A stretch of DNA of 64,000 nt, taken from positions 6,014,001 to 6,078,000 of the forward strand of contig JAWNGF010000002.1 of the NCBI GenBank assembly GCA_037039685.1. The letters are read 5' to 3'. The position numbers and the translations under genes were made by a program. Each line of letters opens with the position of its first letter. The stretch's first letter is position 1. Source of the DNA: Ceratobasidium sp. AG-K (Eukaryota > Basidiomycota > Agaricomycetes > Cantharellales > Ceratobasidiaceae). The notes beneath the pieces are model-generated. The model saw nothing but the letters and a program-made list of their open reading frames with translations. It was not told the origin of the DNA and searched no databases. Shown piece after piece: positions 35,635 to 46,937 of the stretch.

Positions 35635-38164
35635 TGCAACCATCTGCGTCCAACCCGGATTTATTGGGAGTACCGGCTCGGATTAGGAGTGGAACTGTGG
35701 GAAGCTGGAGGAGTGGCCGCAGCGAAGAGTTTGGCAAGTCGGGAACGACGAGCTCAAAGGGTAGGCCTTGGTATCCGTGCTGTTATGTGACGGTAGCTAA
35801 TATTATTTTTAATAGGCTCGTCTGTGACATCATCGCTCAAGTCCTTTGCCTCGAGCTTCATTCCTGGCCGTTCTAATAAACCAGTCTCAGCCCCCGCTCC
35901 GACCCATGCATCCACCCCCGATCTACTTTTTTCCCAGCGCGAGCTTACACCGCCACGTGAATTTACACCTAGTCCACCTCAAACACCTGAACAAGGCCCA
36001 ACGACAATACGGCTCATCCCTTCACCTGGTCCAAACGCCCTCCTCCCCCGTTCCAAGTCTGCAGCAGATCTCCTTGAAGGCGTTCCACTTGCTACCCCGG
36101 CGCTGAACAAGATTGCGACGGAACTCGCAGCAGCCGAGGAAATTTTGAACGGGGACGAGGAGGCTGTAGGAGCGAGGGTTAGCTTTGGATTCGCTGCTGC
36201 TGGATACGACGACGGCGAGTTGGAGGTTGGGGATGTTAGCATGGCATCTATCGGCCTCTCGCTAGCCAATGAAACGAACCCATTGCCGGGTGGGGCTCTA
36301 GCCGCAGACGAACTCGAGCCTCCCAATAAGCCCTTTGTCTTTGGCCACCCTCGCCACTCGGTCACGAATAATCAATTCGGAGATGCAGCAGCGGCTGTCC
36401 TGCGTGAGATGAACGAGCGGATGGGCATCACCAGTCCTGACCAGGCAGTCAGCCTTGGTCAACTCCAGGGCGTCATGGCGAATGCAGGCAAGACCGTTCC
36501 TCCATTGAGGGTTGAGAAGAAGGCGGATGTACGATTCAAGGGGACGCATGAGAAGGAGTTTGCCAAGTACGTTTACATTTTCCCTTTATTCCATCCACGT
36601 CTCAAGCATCGCGCGTAGGATGGACTCGATCGCGAACCACTATACCGTGAACAAGAAACGCAAATCCGAACACACTACCGCTCCTGCTGCCACTACCACC
36701 GAACCTGCCGACAAGATATTCACCCTTCCACCTCACCTCGCCACCACCAACGATCCCGAACGAACAACCAAACGCGCACGCATCTCCACTGCCGACGGCG
36801 AACCTCCCAACAAGCCACTCTCAGACTCCCCCGCCGTACGCGCCCAACTGGAGAAGCGCCGACGGAGCTCGGCAGCCGCACGCAAGAGCGCCGGCGGGCG
36901 CAAAAGCGGAGCCGCCGCGGGATCAAAAGGCGGATTCGGATTCATGAAAATGGTCCGGGGCTTCTGGGGCTCCAAACCCAAGGAACCAGAAAAACTCGAG
37001 CCGGTCAAGAAACACGTCGAGGTGGTCAAAAAGACGGATCCTAAACCCGAGGCGGCGAAAAAGTTTCCGAGTGCGCCGACGCATGAGCCCGTTGTGCTTC
37101 CGTCTGTACCCAAGTCCAAGATTGAGGAGAAGAAGGCGGTTGGGCTGGGTAGACCCTCGGGGTCGGGCGTGGTGCCCAAGGCTGGACGGGTTGCGTCGGA
37201 GGGTGGGTCGGGTACGATTGGCAAACCCCGCACGGGATCGAGTCTTTATGCTCCAACGGCTGCGTCGCTCGCTCGGCAGGGTGCGGCTGTCAAACCCACG
37301 GCGACGACTACCAATGTGACGAGGACAAACACCGTGCGATCGAGGGCGGCAACGACCGGAACCGTGTCAGCCGACGGACCTAAACCTGCTCGACCACTTC
37401 CTGTCCCTCCAACCACGGTCGCCCGCGCTGCGACCTCGAACACAGCGACACAGGGGTCGGCAAAAGTGGTGTCTCCTCCTACAAGGGCTGCGACAACTGC
37501 CGGGCTGGGTCGAAAGTCGGCCGCAGGTACTCGACCTTCTACCGGAGTCGCGCGATCTCCGTCGGGCGCTCGCAAGTCGATTTTCACCGCGCCTTTGACG
37601 CTGGATGGGATGACGATGCGTGGCAGTGCGCCAACTGTGCAGCCATTTAGGTTGAGCCCACAAGGCAACTTGAATGCCGCCCCGGCCCCTGTGGCCAAGG
37701 CTGGGTCTAAGCCGGTCGCGGCGACAAGCCCCGCTTCTGCGAGATCGAGCCGAGCCACGAGTCCTACTGTCGCAAAGCCGACTCGAGCGATTAGCCCAGG
37801 CACCAAACCAACCGTATCGACAATCCCACTCAAGTCGGGTGCCGCCACTTCGAAACCACCGCCCACGGCAATCCGACCCGCTCGCCGCCCACGCATATCC
37901 CGGAGCAAGGTTATTGCTCGGCTAGGCGAGAAACGTGCTGCGGCCAGCATTGCCAGCCCTTCGAACAAGGCGCTCTCTCCGAGAAGCAAAGCGCGGAGCT
38001 CGTTGCAGGCGCGGAGATCTGTGGGAGGTGTCGCGGCTAAGCGGGCACTGGAGGCCGACAAGATACGGGCGCGGAGGAGCGAGGCGGCGGGTCGCAAGAC
38101 TCGGATAGAGGAGCGGGGATTAGTAGGAAGGAGGAGCGAGGGCTCGGTGTTGAAGAGGAGGTGA
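35634..38164 (+). CDS. Large disordered basic protein, probably nuclear
   Basis: Three exons: 35634-35760, 35816-36566 and 36619-38164, about 800 residues. Exon 2 is Pro/Ser/Ala-rich and ends with KKADVRFKGTHEKEFAK. Exon 3 starts MDSIANHYTVNKKRKSE, with a basic KKRK nuclear-localisation-like run, then long Ala/Ser/Thr/Arg/Pro-rich sequence with repeated RAxS and KPxR patterns. It closes in an Arg/Lys-rich tail (RKTRIEERGLVGRR, KRR). The composition is typical of a disordered chromatin, spindle or RNA-associated scaffold. I cannot name the family. The junction at FAK/MDS is clean (GTACGT..GTAG). The high GC of exon 3 differs from the flanking DNA. Confidence 0.7.
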
Positions 38165-38598
38165 CGAGCCACTATTCGTGACATGGACTCGATTGAACTG
38201 TAAATTTTTGGAACTTGCATTATACCTCGTTTTGTTCTGTTTCTGAGCATATATGCGTTTTGCGCTTGTTGATCATGCGTCTCTCTCGTCACAATCACAT
38301 TGTTTTGTAGCAGTATATCCAACCACGTTTGCTTCTGTTCATCCAGCCCCGTTTGATGACGTTTCGAGTGGTTGCCGCCCGCGGCCACGAGGCAGGCCTG
38401 TGGTCCAAAGCGCAGGTCAAAAAGCCACGTGATCAACGATTGTCTTCCAGGCTTTTGCAGTGTCGCTGGACTTGGACCTCGGGGCTGTCCAAAGGTACTT
38501 GGACGCCGACGAGGTCTATATCAACCCGTCGACGCTCGACGTTGGGTTTCGTCGCCCGGTGCCATCCTCGTGTCCTCTCCTTTTTTCCTTCTTTCCTT
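38165..38598. other. Intergenic spacer with pyrimidine-rich leader
   Basis: 434 bases between the large disordered protein and the next plus-strand gene. It ends in a pyrimidine-rich run (TTTTTTCCTTCTTTCCTT, about 38581-38598) right before the proposed ATG, a common feature of fungal transcription starts and leaders. No gene seen. Confidence 0.4.
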
Positions 38599-39584
38599 AT
38601 GCCTGCCTGGACGCTCAAATCTACTGCTACCAAAATGTTGCACAGTCTAACCAATGGCCAATCTCAACCTCGTGAACGCAAAGGATCGATCGATATCCAA
38701 GTTCACACTCAGCGTGCTTTTTTCGTCGAGCCAGCGCGCGAGTCTGGCCACGTGGGACACCGGCACCGGCTACGTCCGCCCTATGCTGTGCCACCCAAGT
38801 ACGAGAAAGAGTTTGCCAGGCCACGGCCAAAACCGCTCAGTAAATCTTACTCCTTGTCTAGTCTTTTGTAGTGTTCTTGGGCGACAGCCTGGAACAAACT
38901 AACTTGGGTTTAATTTCAGAGCTTCGCACCGATGAAAACGTGTATCCGGTCGATGAAAAAGGAAAAGAAAAAGGACAGTTGGTGGATCGGCGCCGTAGAT
39001 ATGGGGTGACATGTTATCCCGACGGTGTGCGCGAAGAACTTCGTCGAACACGCACCCGCTCGAGGTCTCCCAAGCTGAACAAGTTGGATCTCAATTCGCC
39101 CCGATTCGGACCCGACCGCACTATTTCACCAAGTCTGTACTCGAACCGAAGCGGCTTTGGAGAACAAATCACCGTCTCCTCAGCCAAGGACGACTATACT
39201 TTCGAGCCCCCGTCTTGGTTTTCCGACCACACCGCGAAATCTCAAGACGACTTTTGCAACACAGTTTATAGCTATCAAAGCTCAGAAATCGCCTCTGGGA
39301 GGATTCTAAGCGGCGGAACCGAGCACGGCCCTGAACTCGATGCCCCGCTGACCGCCAAATCATGGGAAACGTTTCGCATCCCGTCGATTCCTCCCTCTCC
39401 AGTCGATAGCACCCCATCCACTGAATCCGTTCCCGTCGCTCCGCGCGATCCTCGCCTGCCCCCCGCAGACTACTTGCTCTACAAGGAGATGTACGACGAG
39501 GCGATGATCCGCACACACGGCAAGTTGCCCGCCGAATGGGTCGCATACAGCCACCGGCACCATGCCGAGCCGAGTCGGATCTAA
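38599..39584 (+). CDS. Hypothetical disordered protein
   Basis: Two exons: 38599-38839 and 38920-39584 (intron GTAAAT..TTTCAG, 80 bases), about 300 residues. Exon 1 reads MPAWTLKSTATKMLHSLTNG and then AVPPKYEKEFARPRPKPL. Exon 2 continues LRTDENVYPVDEKGKEKG, RRRRYGVTCYPDGVREELRR and a Ser/Pro-rich middle. It ends in a more conserved-looking stretch, PADYLLYKEMYDEAM and HGKLPAEWVAYSHR. An alternative start is the in-frame ATG at 38635. The Arg/Ser-rich part suggests a regulated, disordered protein. I do not recognise the family and assign no function. Confidence 0.55.
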
Positions 39585-40112
39585 TCTGGACTTTGCTCAT
39601 GAATCAGTTTTGATGGACTTGTTATAGATGTTGGCTTTGATACCTATGCAGGCTGCTTTGTATCCCTATGTTATTGTTCCTCACTCCTTGTACCCCGCTT
39701 TCCTTTTAGGCTGTCGCTACTGCTTTTACGAACTTGATGATGGTTATGTGGTTTGATAGTAGGGTTGACTTATATTTCCACCTAGCATTTATTTACTTTT
39801 GGTGCCATATCCAGAGCAGAGAGATGTGTAAAGTTGCTGAGACAAAACTCATAGTCGATAAACGAAGCATATGAACGGCTTGCGAATACGACCTCAAGCT
39901 CGTCCACGGCGTCACTCTCAGCACCACGTACTCATAACAGGAAACCCATATGGCGGCATCCGATCTTAAGTTCCTCTGTTGGACATGTGGGTCAAAGTCA
40001 CAAAGATAGTGGAGCAAAGAGGTCTTCCCTCATTGGGAAAATACAAGGGGACATTTCTTGGGCGCTTCTCCGGAGCTAGGTGAGGGTCTGGGATGCTCCC
40101 GTTGGCAACCAC
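39585..40112. other. Intergenic spacer
   Basis: 528 bases before the first member of the plus-strand F-box cluster. It should contain that gene's promoter. No gene or repeat recognised. Confidence 0.4.
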
Positions 40113-41754
40113 ATGGCGCCTTTGCAAAACTACGCCGAAATCCTTGACGAGCTCTGCACCGCTGGTAGTGCGCTCGAGCAAGCTCTGGAACGATATTTAA
40201 CCGCATGCTTGGCTGTCTCGAGCCAGTGTGAACCGATCCGCGCGTGTAAATCGCTCTCAGGGATCATCGCCTCCCAGTTACAGGCCACCCCTTACGAAAT
40301 CAAAATATGCCGATCTATAAAAAGTTGGCCAAACTAAAGAATTCCTTCAGTGATCTTACTCCAGTCAACTCCCTCCCTCCCGAACTCTTGGCCAAGGTCT
40401 TCCTTCTAGCTTGTCCTCGGGAATCGTGTTTTCTGCTAACCCCAAGTGCTCTGCCAAACTACCCTTCACGCTCCCCGGAGGCCCTTCGTTACGTTTGTTC
40501 TTATTGGCGTCACACTACGCTAGACACGCACAGCCTTTGGACCCATATAGGCCTTGTGCCGCACCATGAATTGTCCCAAAAATCCATTGGATGTGGGAGG
40601 CTCTTTGCCACCCGAGCAGGTAGACTGCCTTCGCATGTTCATATCGACGCAAATGGATGGGAGCGGAGCCATCCCGGCGAAGCCAGTTTACTAGAGCTTT
40701 GTTCCCCTCTTACGGCGAAGCCCCCGTTTATCAAACTACGGCCATTCCGTGAACACGCGACTACCTCACCAAAAATCTTCAAACATCTCCTCGTTGATAC
40801 TTGGCCTGGACAACTTGCTCTATTCAACAACGAGAATTGCGATGACCTGACTCTCCCAGCATTTTTACTTGCCAAAGGTTCCCAACGACCACCTGATCGC
40901 TATGTCCAGAAATGGCACCTGAACATGTCTCATGACCGCCTCAAAGAATCCTTGCGCAGGCTCATGGTCCTCCGTCTTGGTAGAGTCTATCCTTATTGGA
41001 CGAGCCAAGCTCGTCATGGACTCGTGAAGCTATATTTTGTTGACCGCTGGGGTGATCTCTTAAAAACCTCTCAGCTTGCTGGGATTCTGAACGCTAGTCC
41101 ACAGCTACGTTTCTTCCACTTTGGTAATGGAATTATGGAAGACGATCTGTTTGACCCGGTTCGCCTTGATGACTTGGAGGTGTTGCATTTGGAATCTGAT
41201 GAAACTCAGCATAATAGTGTGTTTCGCTTAATTCTGCCTGGCTCGAAAGCGCTGCGGATGTCCTCCAAGTTTCACCCGAACTTAGAGCCGAATATTACCG
41301 ACTTAAACGGGGAGCACTCAAAGCTGTTTGCCCGGTCGAATATGGTCCACCTTCACCTTGGCTTCCCGAATGACAATGCTCTCATATACCTGCAGACGCT
41401 ATTAGCACTGGTGCCAAACCTGCAAACCTTGAGTCTAGATCACTTTGATATTGATCTTCAGGATGACTTTGACCAGCCCATATATCAATTGCACGCCTAA
41501 TCTCCCAAGGGCTCTCATTTATCCCAGCTATACCTTACGGGCGGCGAAATTAATCTGGAAAAATTCGGCTGGGTTTGCCAGGCGCTATCTGATGTTGAAG
41601 TGATGGTCAACGTGGAGTCGTGCTGGATAGGTACAGGGAAGAGGATGGCCCATTTGTCTCGGAGGGCTCTGCTGCGAGGGATATGCTAGAGGATATCTGC
41701 CCGCATATACATTTTGTTGGCGAGATAGACTTTGCGCAAGAGGCTCGGAATTGA
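40113..41754 (+). pseudogene. F-box gene with two frameshifts and a stop
   Basis: Member of the F-box family described at 56999. From ATG 40113 the N-terminal helix reads ILDELCTAGSALEQALERYL. Near 40305-40320 the frame changes by one base; relatives are continuous here (ITSYEIAIKQARRALAKLKN). The main frame (from 40307) holds VNSLPPELLAKVFLLA, VCSYWRHTTLDTHSLWTHI and the leucine-rich body up to TAA 41498-41500. Behind this stop the same frame stays conserved (SHLSQLYLTGGEINLEKFGW, CWIGTG). Another one-base shift near 41630 then leads to GPFVSEGSAARDMLEDI and the family-like end at TGA 41752-41754. Three lesions make it a pseudogene, or at best a protein lacking its last 85 or so residues. 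Confidence 0.82.
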
Positions 41755-42125
41755 AATGGTTTATCTCTGTGTTGATATGAGATCTAAACACATGCCTGTT
41801 AGTTAGCTGTACCATAGCCTCATTACAATAACCCCAAAGCTCCTCTTTTTGTGTGATCAGTTTGTTGATGACTACAGCAAAGACACTTGAACCCGATAGT
41901 ACGCTAACTCCGCTAGGTTCGGCTCATTGAAGCAAAGAATCGACATACCTTATAGCGAATATTGGTTATAACTTTCGAGTATTGTACGAGGCGGGGTGCT
42001 CCGGGGTCCCGTTTTCCCCGCAAGTGACCCATATTAGGTGACTAATAGATACATAAGCTGTGGTGCCTATGTCAGGGTCCTACAAGATCTCATTGCCGCT
42101 CAGCCTCTCACGATATCGCATCGAA
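41755..42125. other. Intergenic spacer in F-box cluster
   Basis: 371 bases between two tandem F-box loci. No gene seen; it presumably contains the promoter of the next locus. Confidence 0.35.
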
Positions 42126-43741
42126 ATGCTCAATGACCTCTACAGCGCTAGTAATTTACTTAACCATGCTGTAGAACAGTATGCGGCAGCTTGTAGTACT
42201 ATCTCAAGCCACTATGCACCAGGGGGTGTGCACAAGGGTTTCTCAGCTATTGTCACCTCCGAATTACAACGTATCACCTCCTACGAGATCGCAATAAAGC
42301 AAGCTAGGAGAGCTCTAGCCAAACTAAAAAACGCCTGTCCCGATCTCGCCCCAGTCAACTCGCTCCCTCCCGAGCTTTTAGCTCGAATTTTCGACATTGC
42401 TAGTAAACAGGAGCCATGCTTTCTGCGTATACCCAGTGCTCTCTCAACCTATCCATCGCGCCGCCCGAATCACTTCCTCTAGTTTGCTCCTATTGGCGCT
42501 CAGTTGCTCTCGACGCACATACCCTTTGGACCCATATAGATCTTGCGCCGCACCATAAACTTTTTGCAAGGTTCATTCACGGCGGAAGACTCTTTGCTGC
42601 TCGGGCAGGCCACCTTCCCCTAAATATCCACGTCAACATGAGTGGATCAACCGCATCCCTCTCTAATAAACCTGGCTTGCTGGAGCTTTGTGCGTCTATT
42701 GCCGAAAGGGCAACGTCCATTAAATTAAGACCGTATCATGAATCCGGTGTCGCGGCCATAACCATCATGGGCCAACTCCTTGCCAACATAGTTCCCGGTA
42801 GACTCAATCGATTCGTTATCAAGGAAAGCGACGTTGGACGCACCCCCGCCTTTATCGTCGCCAACGATTCCCAACAAATATCGCACACCAATGCCCAGAT
42901 TTGGCGTCTCAACATCCCTCACGACCGTTTCGAAGAATCCCTACTCAGAATCACCGTCCTCCGTTTGAGCCGAGTCTACCCATATTGGACGAGTCAAGCT
43001 TACCACGGGCTTGTAAAATTACACCTTGTCGATTCATCGGGCGAACTAATTAAAATCACTCAGCTTGCTGCAATTCTCCGCGCCAGTCCGCAACTACGTT
43101 TCCTCCACTTTGGCGGTGGTATCATAGAGGACGACGAACCCGACCCGATCCATCTCAACGATCTCGAAGTCCTACATTTAGAATTCGATAATCCCCAGCA
43201 TGATTGCATCCTACGCTTAATTCTTCCCGGCCCGGGACCCTTGCGGATGTCTAGCAAGTTTCACCAGGTTTTGGACCCAGATCTCACCAATCAGGATGGA
43301 GAGCACTCCAATTTCTTCCTACGGGCAAACGTGGTCCACCTCCACGTCGGGTTCCCCGACGATAATGCGCCCCTATGGTTAGATGGTCTACTGGAGTTAT
43401 TGCCGAATCTTCTGGTCTTGAGCTTAGACGGATTTGACGTCATGCTTAGAGAGGACAAAGATTTACCTCTAGACTATATGGGCACGCATATTCCCAAATC
43501 TCATCCATTCACGTTGTATCTCGCCGCCTGTGGCATTGATATGAATACGTTCTACTGGGTTATTCACAATTTTATCAACGTCAAAATAATTATCAACCCG
43601 GGGACATGTTGGATAGAAACTGGGCAAGAGTACAATCCCTTTATCTCGGATGACTCGATTACGATGGACAGACTAGTCAAAGCCCATCCAGGCATTAAGT
43701 TTGTTGGTAAACTAGACCTTTCAAAGGAAGATTGGAATTGA
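42126..43741 (+). pseudogene. F-box gene with one frameshift
   Basis: Start chosen at ATG 42126 (MLNDLYSASNLLNHAVEQYA) because relatives begin with the same M-L-x-(D/E)-L pattern; an in-frame ATG at 42060 is less likely. The first frame carries VNSLPPELLARIFDIA and ends at 42482. One base is missing near 42450-42465, where relatives read YPSRxPESL; restoring the comparison frame gives APPESLPLVCSYWRSVALDA and runs cleanly to the stop at 43741 (family end KEDWN). Apart from this lesion the locus is complete and highly like its neighbour at 40113, so it was probably active recently. A real protein could start downstream at 42416 but would lack the F-box helix. Confidence 0.8.
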
Positions 43742-45062
43742 ATGCTTGCATCGATATGTTTGTACAAACGTCTGAAATTTATACACTGGCGATCTTACAC
43801 TGTTTGATACTAATGTATGCAGCAAGCAGAAAAGGGCTCCGCATGCTCGCTGTTGCGTCAAATTCGATCATTCAAAAAACGGTTTATCCCTGCAACGACG
43901 GATAGACTTCGGGCTTGTGTAGAAGCGACTGCGTAGCTGGCTAATGGACATGGTGTTTTTGTGGACCTTAGTATGGGACCGGACTGCTAAGTCACGGCAT
44001 CATTCTTGTTATCTATAGTGGCGGTAGCACGGGCACGGTGTTACTCACTTTTGTTCTTGCATTTCTCAGGATATCGGCCAGTTCCTGATTACACTATTGG
44101 CCACTTGGACCTGTCAGTACGCTGACTTGGCACGGCTACACAACCAGTGGAGTTGGTCCTCCCAGGGATATCCCGGCCGGGTCGTGGTGAGGATCTGGCT
44201 GGGATATCGGTCGGAGATCCGGAAGTCTATGGAAATGGCCCGCTTCGAGGCCATCCGGGTCTAAGGGATATCCCAGCTACCAAACCTCCGTGCGAGGTGT
44301 CGGGATTTCCAATAATTATGGAGCCTGGGGATTCTTCTTTGTTGGAGCGAAATGTGCACGGATACGATGTATATGATCTAATGGGCATTCGATTGCTATC
44401 AAAATTATCATATATACACAGGTCAAGCAACATTCAATCGCAAGAAAATAAGCATTCAATAACCCTGAGGCAGTCGACATTAGTGGCGTCCCCGTGACAT
44501 TCAGAAATAGGCAACACACACCATTTGCGTTCGATGGGCCCATTGAAAGATGGATATATGCCTGTATTTAAGGTCGCATAAGTATTGCAAAGCGCACACA
44601 CCATCTGGTGCGAGATCAACTCACCGTGTCAATTGGTTTAACTTGCGAGTGAAGAGGGGAAGGGGAGTCAGGGGCAGAGCCTGCTGGTCTTGCAACTGCT
44701 GCTTTATATAACTCACTACGGTTCAGGGCCAGTAGCGTGTGCCTTTTTATCACCGGGCGTTGATTGTTGGGGCCGTGCTGAGCGGAGAATCGCTCTAGGG
44801 CCACTGCTGGACAGCTCTCAGACGCCGGCGGGATGTATTCTAGAGGCCTGAGGTGAAAGCATCCGTCGGATATCCGTGGAAAATCAGTACCTCCGAGCGA
44901 TATCCCAAAGACCCTCGTGCCGAGATATTGTAAATTCTGTGAGAGAGGTCCCGGCTGGGGCATCCATCCGGGACCAGGCTCCACTGGCTGTGTAAAGCAG
45001 CCGAGTGATTCCGCCATGATTACTTCATTCTTCCTTTCTTTTCCCCTTCAGCAGGCTCAATC
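43742..45062. other. Intergenic region holding an inverted-repeat element
   Basis: 1.3 kb without a supported gene. Most of it (about 44130-45005) is framed by degenerate inverted repeats described separately. The palindrome GGGATATCC and close variants recur at about 44165, 44210, 44268, 44869 and 44899. Confidence 0.4.
44130..45005. mobile_element. Candidate non-autonomous element with long degenerate inverted repeats
   Basis: The left end (from CGGCTACACAACCAGTGGAG, about 44133) resembles the reverse complement of the right end (CGGCTGCTTTACACAGCC, then AGTGGAG, about 45003 inward). Similarity continues with gaps through TGGTCC, CCGGGTC/CCGGGACC and GGGATATCGGTCGGAG/GGGATATCGCTCGGAG, over more than 100 bases. 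No transposase frame lies inside and I see no clear target-site duplication. A folded-back MITE-like relic is my reading. The right arm sits just upstream of the F-box ATG at 45063, so it may supply that gene's promoter. Confidence 0.45.
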
Positions 45063-46432
45063 ATGCCCCCACCACAGAACCGTTCTCGGCGAGACACAAG
45101 CATTCCCCAAGAGATTCTCGACCTCATCATTAGACAAATTCCTCTCAATAATCATATCCTTGCCAGTCTGGCACTTTGCAACAAGGCGTTCCACTCTACC
45201 TACAACGTGCTGCTTTACCGAGATATTTATCTCTACACCCCCACCCAGCTCGTTTGGCTGTATGACAGCGAGCAATCCAAAAGCAAGCTAGACATTGCCC
45301 ATGCACTCCACATCGATGAATCAATCTTCCATGACGAAACCTGGGTGGATGTCCAGACGCCCTTCGATCCTATCCATTATCTCGTCACAATTCTTCGAGC
45401 GACAACTTCCTTGCGATGGTTCCATGTCGTCAACTCCAAGTTCGGGGTCACAGATTCACATGGTCAAAACCAGCTCTCATCTATTCGTACTGAACTGAGC
45501 AAACAGCTGGAGCCGCTGCTGAATCAGCAGCGAAAGTCGTTTCTTCCGAATTTGCATATACTCAGCGACGTAAGCATTCGGGAGCCATTTAGTTTGCTCT
45601 TTGGTCGCCGTCCGCTTATGCTTTGGTCCAAGTCATGCGAATCAACGCTAGAGATCTGCGTCGGTGGGCATCGCGTTAATGTCAATCTTTCTGGGGACAT
45701 TATATCCGACTCGGCCTACAAGGAAGCGCGCTCGAACATTCCAACCAGCCCTACGCGGGTTATTTCTGCTGCTGATGTTGGATACTTCGTTCGCGACCTA
45801 ATCCTAGCCGAGTCAGCGCCAGGCCTGCCAATCGCCACAAGTACACTGAGGCTCACAATCTCTCGGGGGGGAACCTTGAACATGCCGCCGTCCGTCGTTG
45901 CTCCCATCCCCTGGATCCAGAGCATGCTCGCAGCACTGGCTGAGCCTCAACTCAAAGCCTTGCATGTTCACTTCGGGGAGGCGACTCCAGAAATCTCATT
46001 GAACAAGCAACTGGAAGGTATTTTGGAGCTTGAGAAATCCGCTCCAGCTCTTGTGGAAGCCAGCATTGCATCGCGAGACGGTCGTGCCATTCATGGCAGA
46101 AGGGTACCGGCCAAATGGAGCTTAGCGATGACGTCAAGTATATTATCGGACAGATGGGTGATCGGTTGTCAATGTATTCGTGCCTCCCTGAATGGACTCC
46201 ATCACCTGACCTTGAGCGCCCAGGCGTCCTGCAGTGGTGGATCAGTGCGCTCAAGCTAGAGCTCCCTGAATCTCGGGACCAAAGGGCTTTGCACAAGTTT
46301 GAAAGACTTGCGCACGAGCTGCAGGTAGGAATGTTGATGAGATGGCCAGAGTGTTACTCTCCGGATGATAATGAGTCAGAGCTCGTCTCTAGCAAAGACC
46401 AGATATGTCGTGCCTTATTGGAACTTGTTTAG
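45063..46432 (+). pseudogene. F-box protein of a second subfamily, late frame break
   Basis: ATG 45063 opens MPPPQNRSRRDTSIPQEI followed by LDLIIRQIPLNNHILASLAL, an F-box-like helix set, and LLYRDIYLYTPTQLVWLYD. The rest is a leucine-rich chain with ATTSLRWFHV and AEPQLKALHVHFGEA. The 45063 frame ends at 46259, but an overlapping frame from about 46115 to 46432 reads SDDVKYIIGQMGDRLSMYS and continues with a plausible, hydrophobic-patterned tail ending ICRALLELV. I infer a one-base shift near 46110-46130. If so, the intact form has about 455 residues; as it stands the protein gains a short novel tail. The locus at 32450-33500 is a decayed relative. Target recruitment to an SCF ligase is the likely but unproven role. 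Confidence 0.65.
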
Positions 46433-46937
46433 TTATACCTGTATGTAAAGTATGAGAAATTCTTGACTACTGCGCTCTATATAAGTTTCAGGTCGGGATC
46501 CACTCGGAAATAGATTGGAATTTGAGAGTATATCCCACACATAAAGCGCCGAGAGCACCCTCACTTTGGTGAACAAGCGGAACGTTTTCAGAGTTCGTTT
46601 TTTTAGGGTTCCATAAACGAGCCTATTTTCACGAGTTATGCAGTTTGAGAGAAATTACTTGCGACAGCGATACCGGTTCCTGCTGCTTCTGACTTATCGG
46701 TCGCATACTGTAAACCATGCAGATAAGCCACCCCACTTTTTTAGAAACATGCGTCCAACTTGCCCCTAATATTATAAGTTTGGTCTGTACAGTATCGAAT
46801 GGGTAGTAAGGATATTGCTCATGCAAGTTTGTTTGCTTACGTCAGGGGTGGACCACGGCAAATTGCCCCGACCAAGCGTCACAAGGTCACCATCTGTTAA
46901 ATTGTCGTACTCTTACCGCGCATACTCGAATTTTCCA
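46433..46937. other. Intergenic spacer in F-box cluster
   Basis: 505 bases without a supported gene between two F-box loci of different subfamilies. It should hold the promoter of the next locus. No repeat recognised. Confidence 0.35.

Noticed and set aside
37246..38436. 396-codon minus-strand frame opposite the large disordered protein
   Set aside because: Long only because the GC-rich, Ala/Arg-rich coding strand suppresses stops on the other strand; the plus-strand frame has consistent introns and composition.
44616..45017. 133-codon minus-strand frame next to the F-box gene at 45063
   Set aside because: It lies within the inverted-repeat element and reads as Pro-rich, low-information sequence; more likely an accidental open frame.
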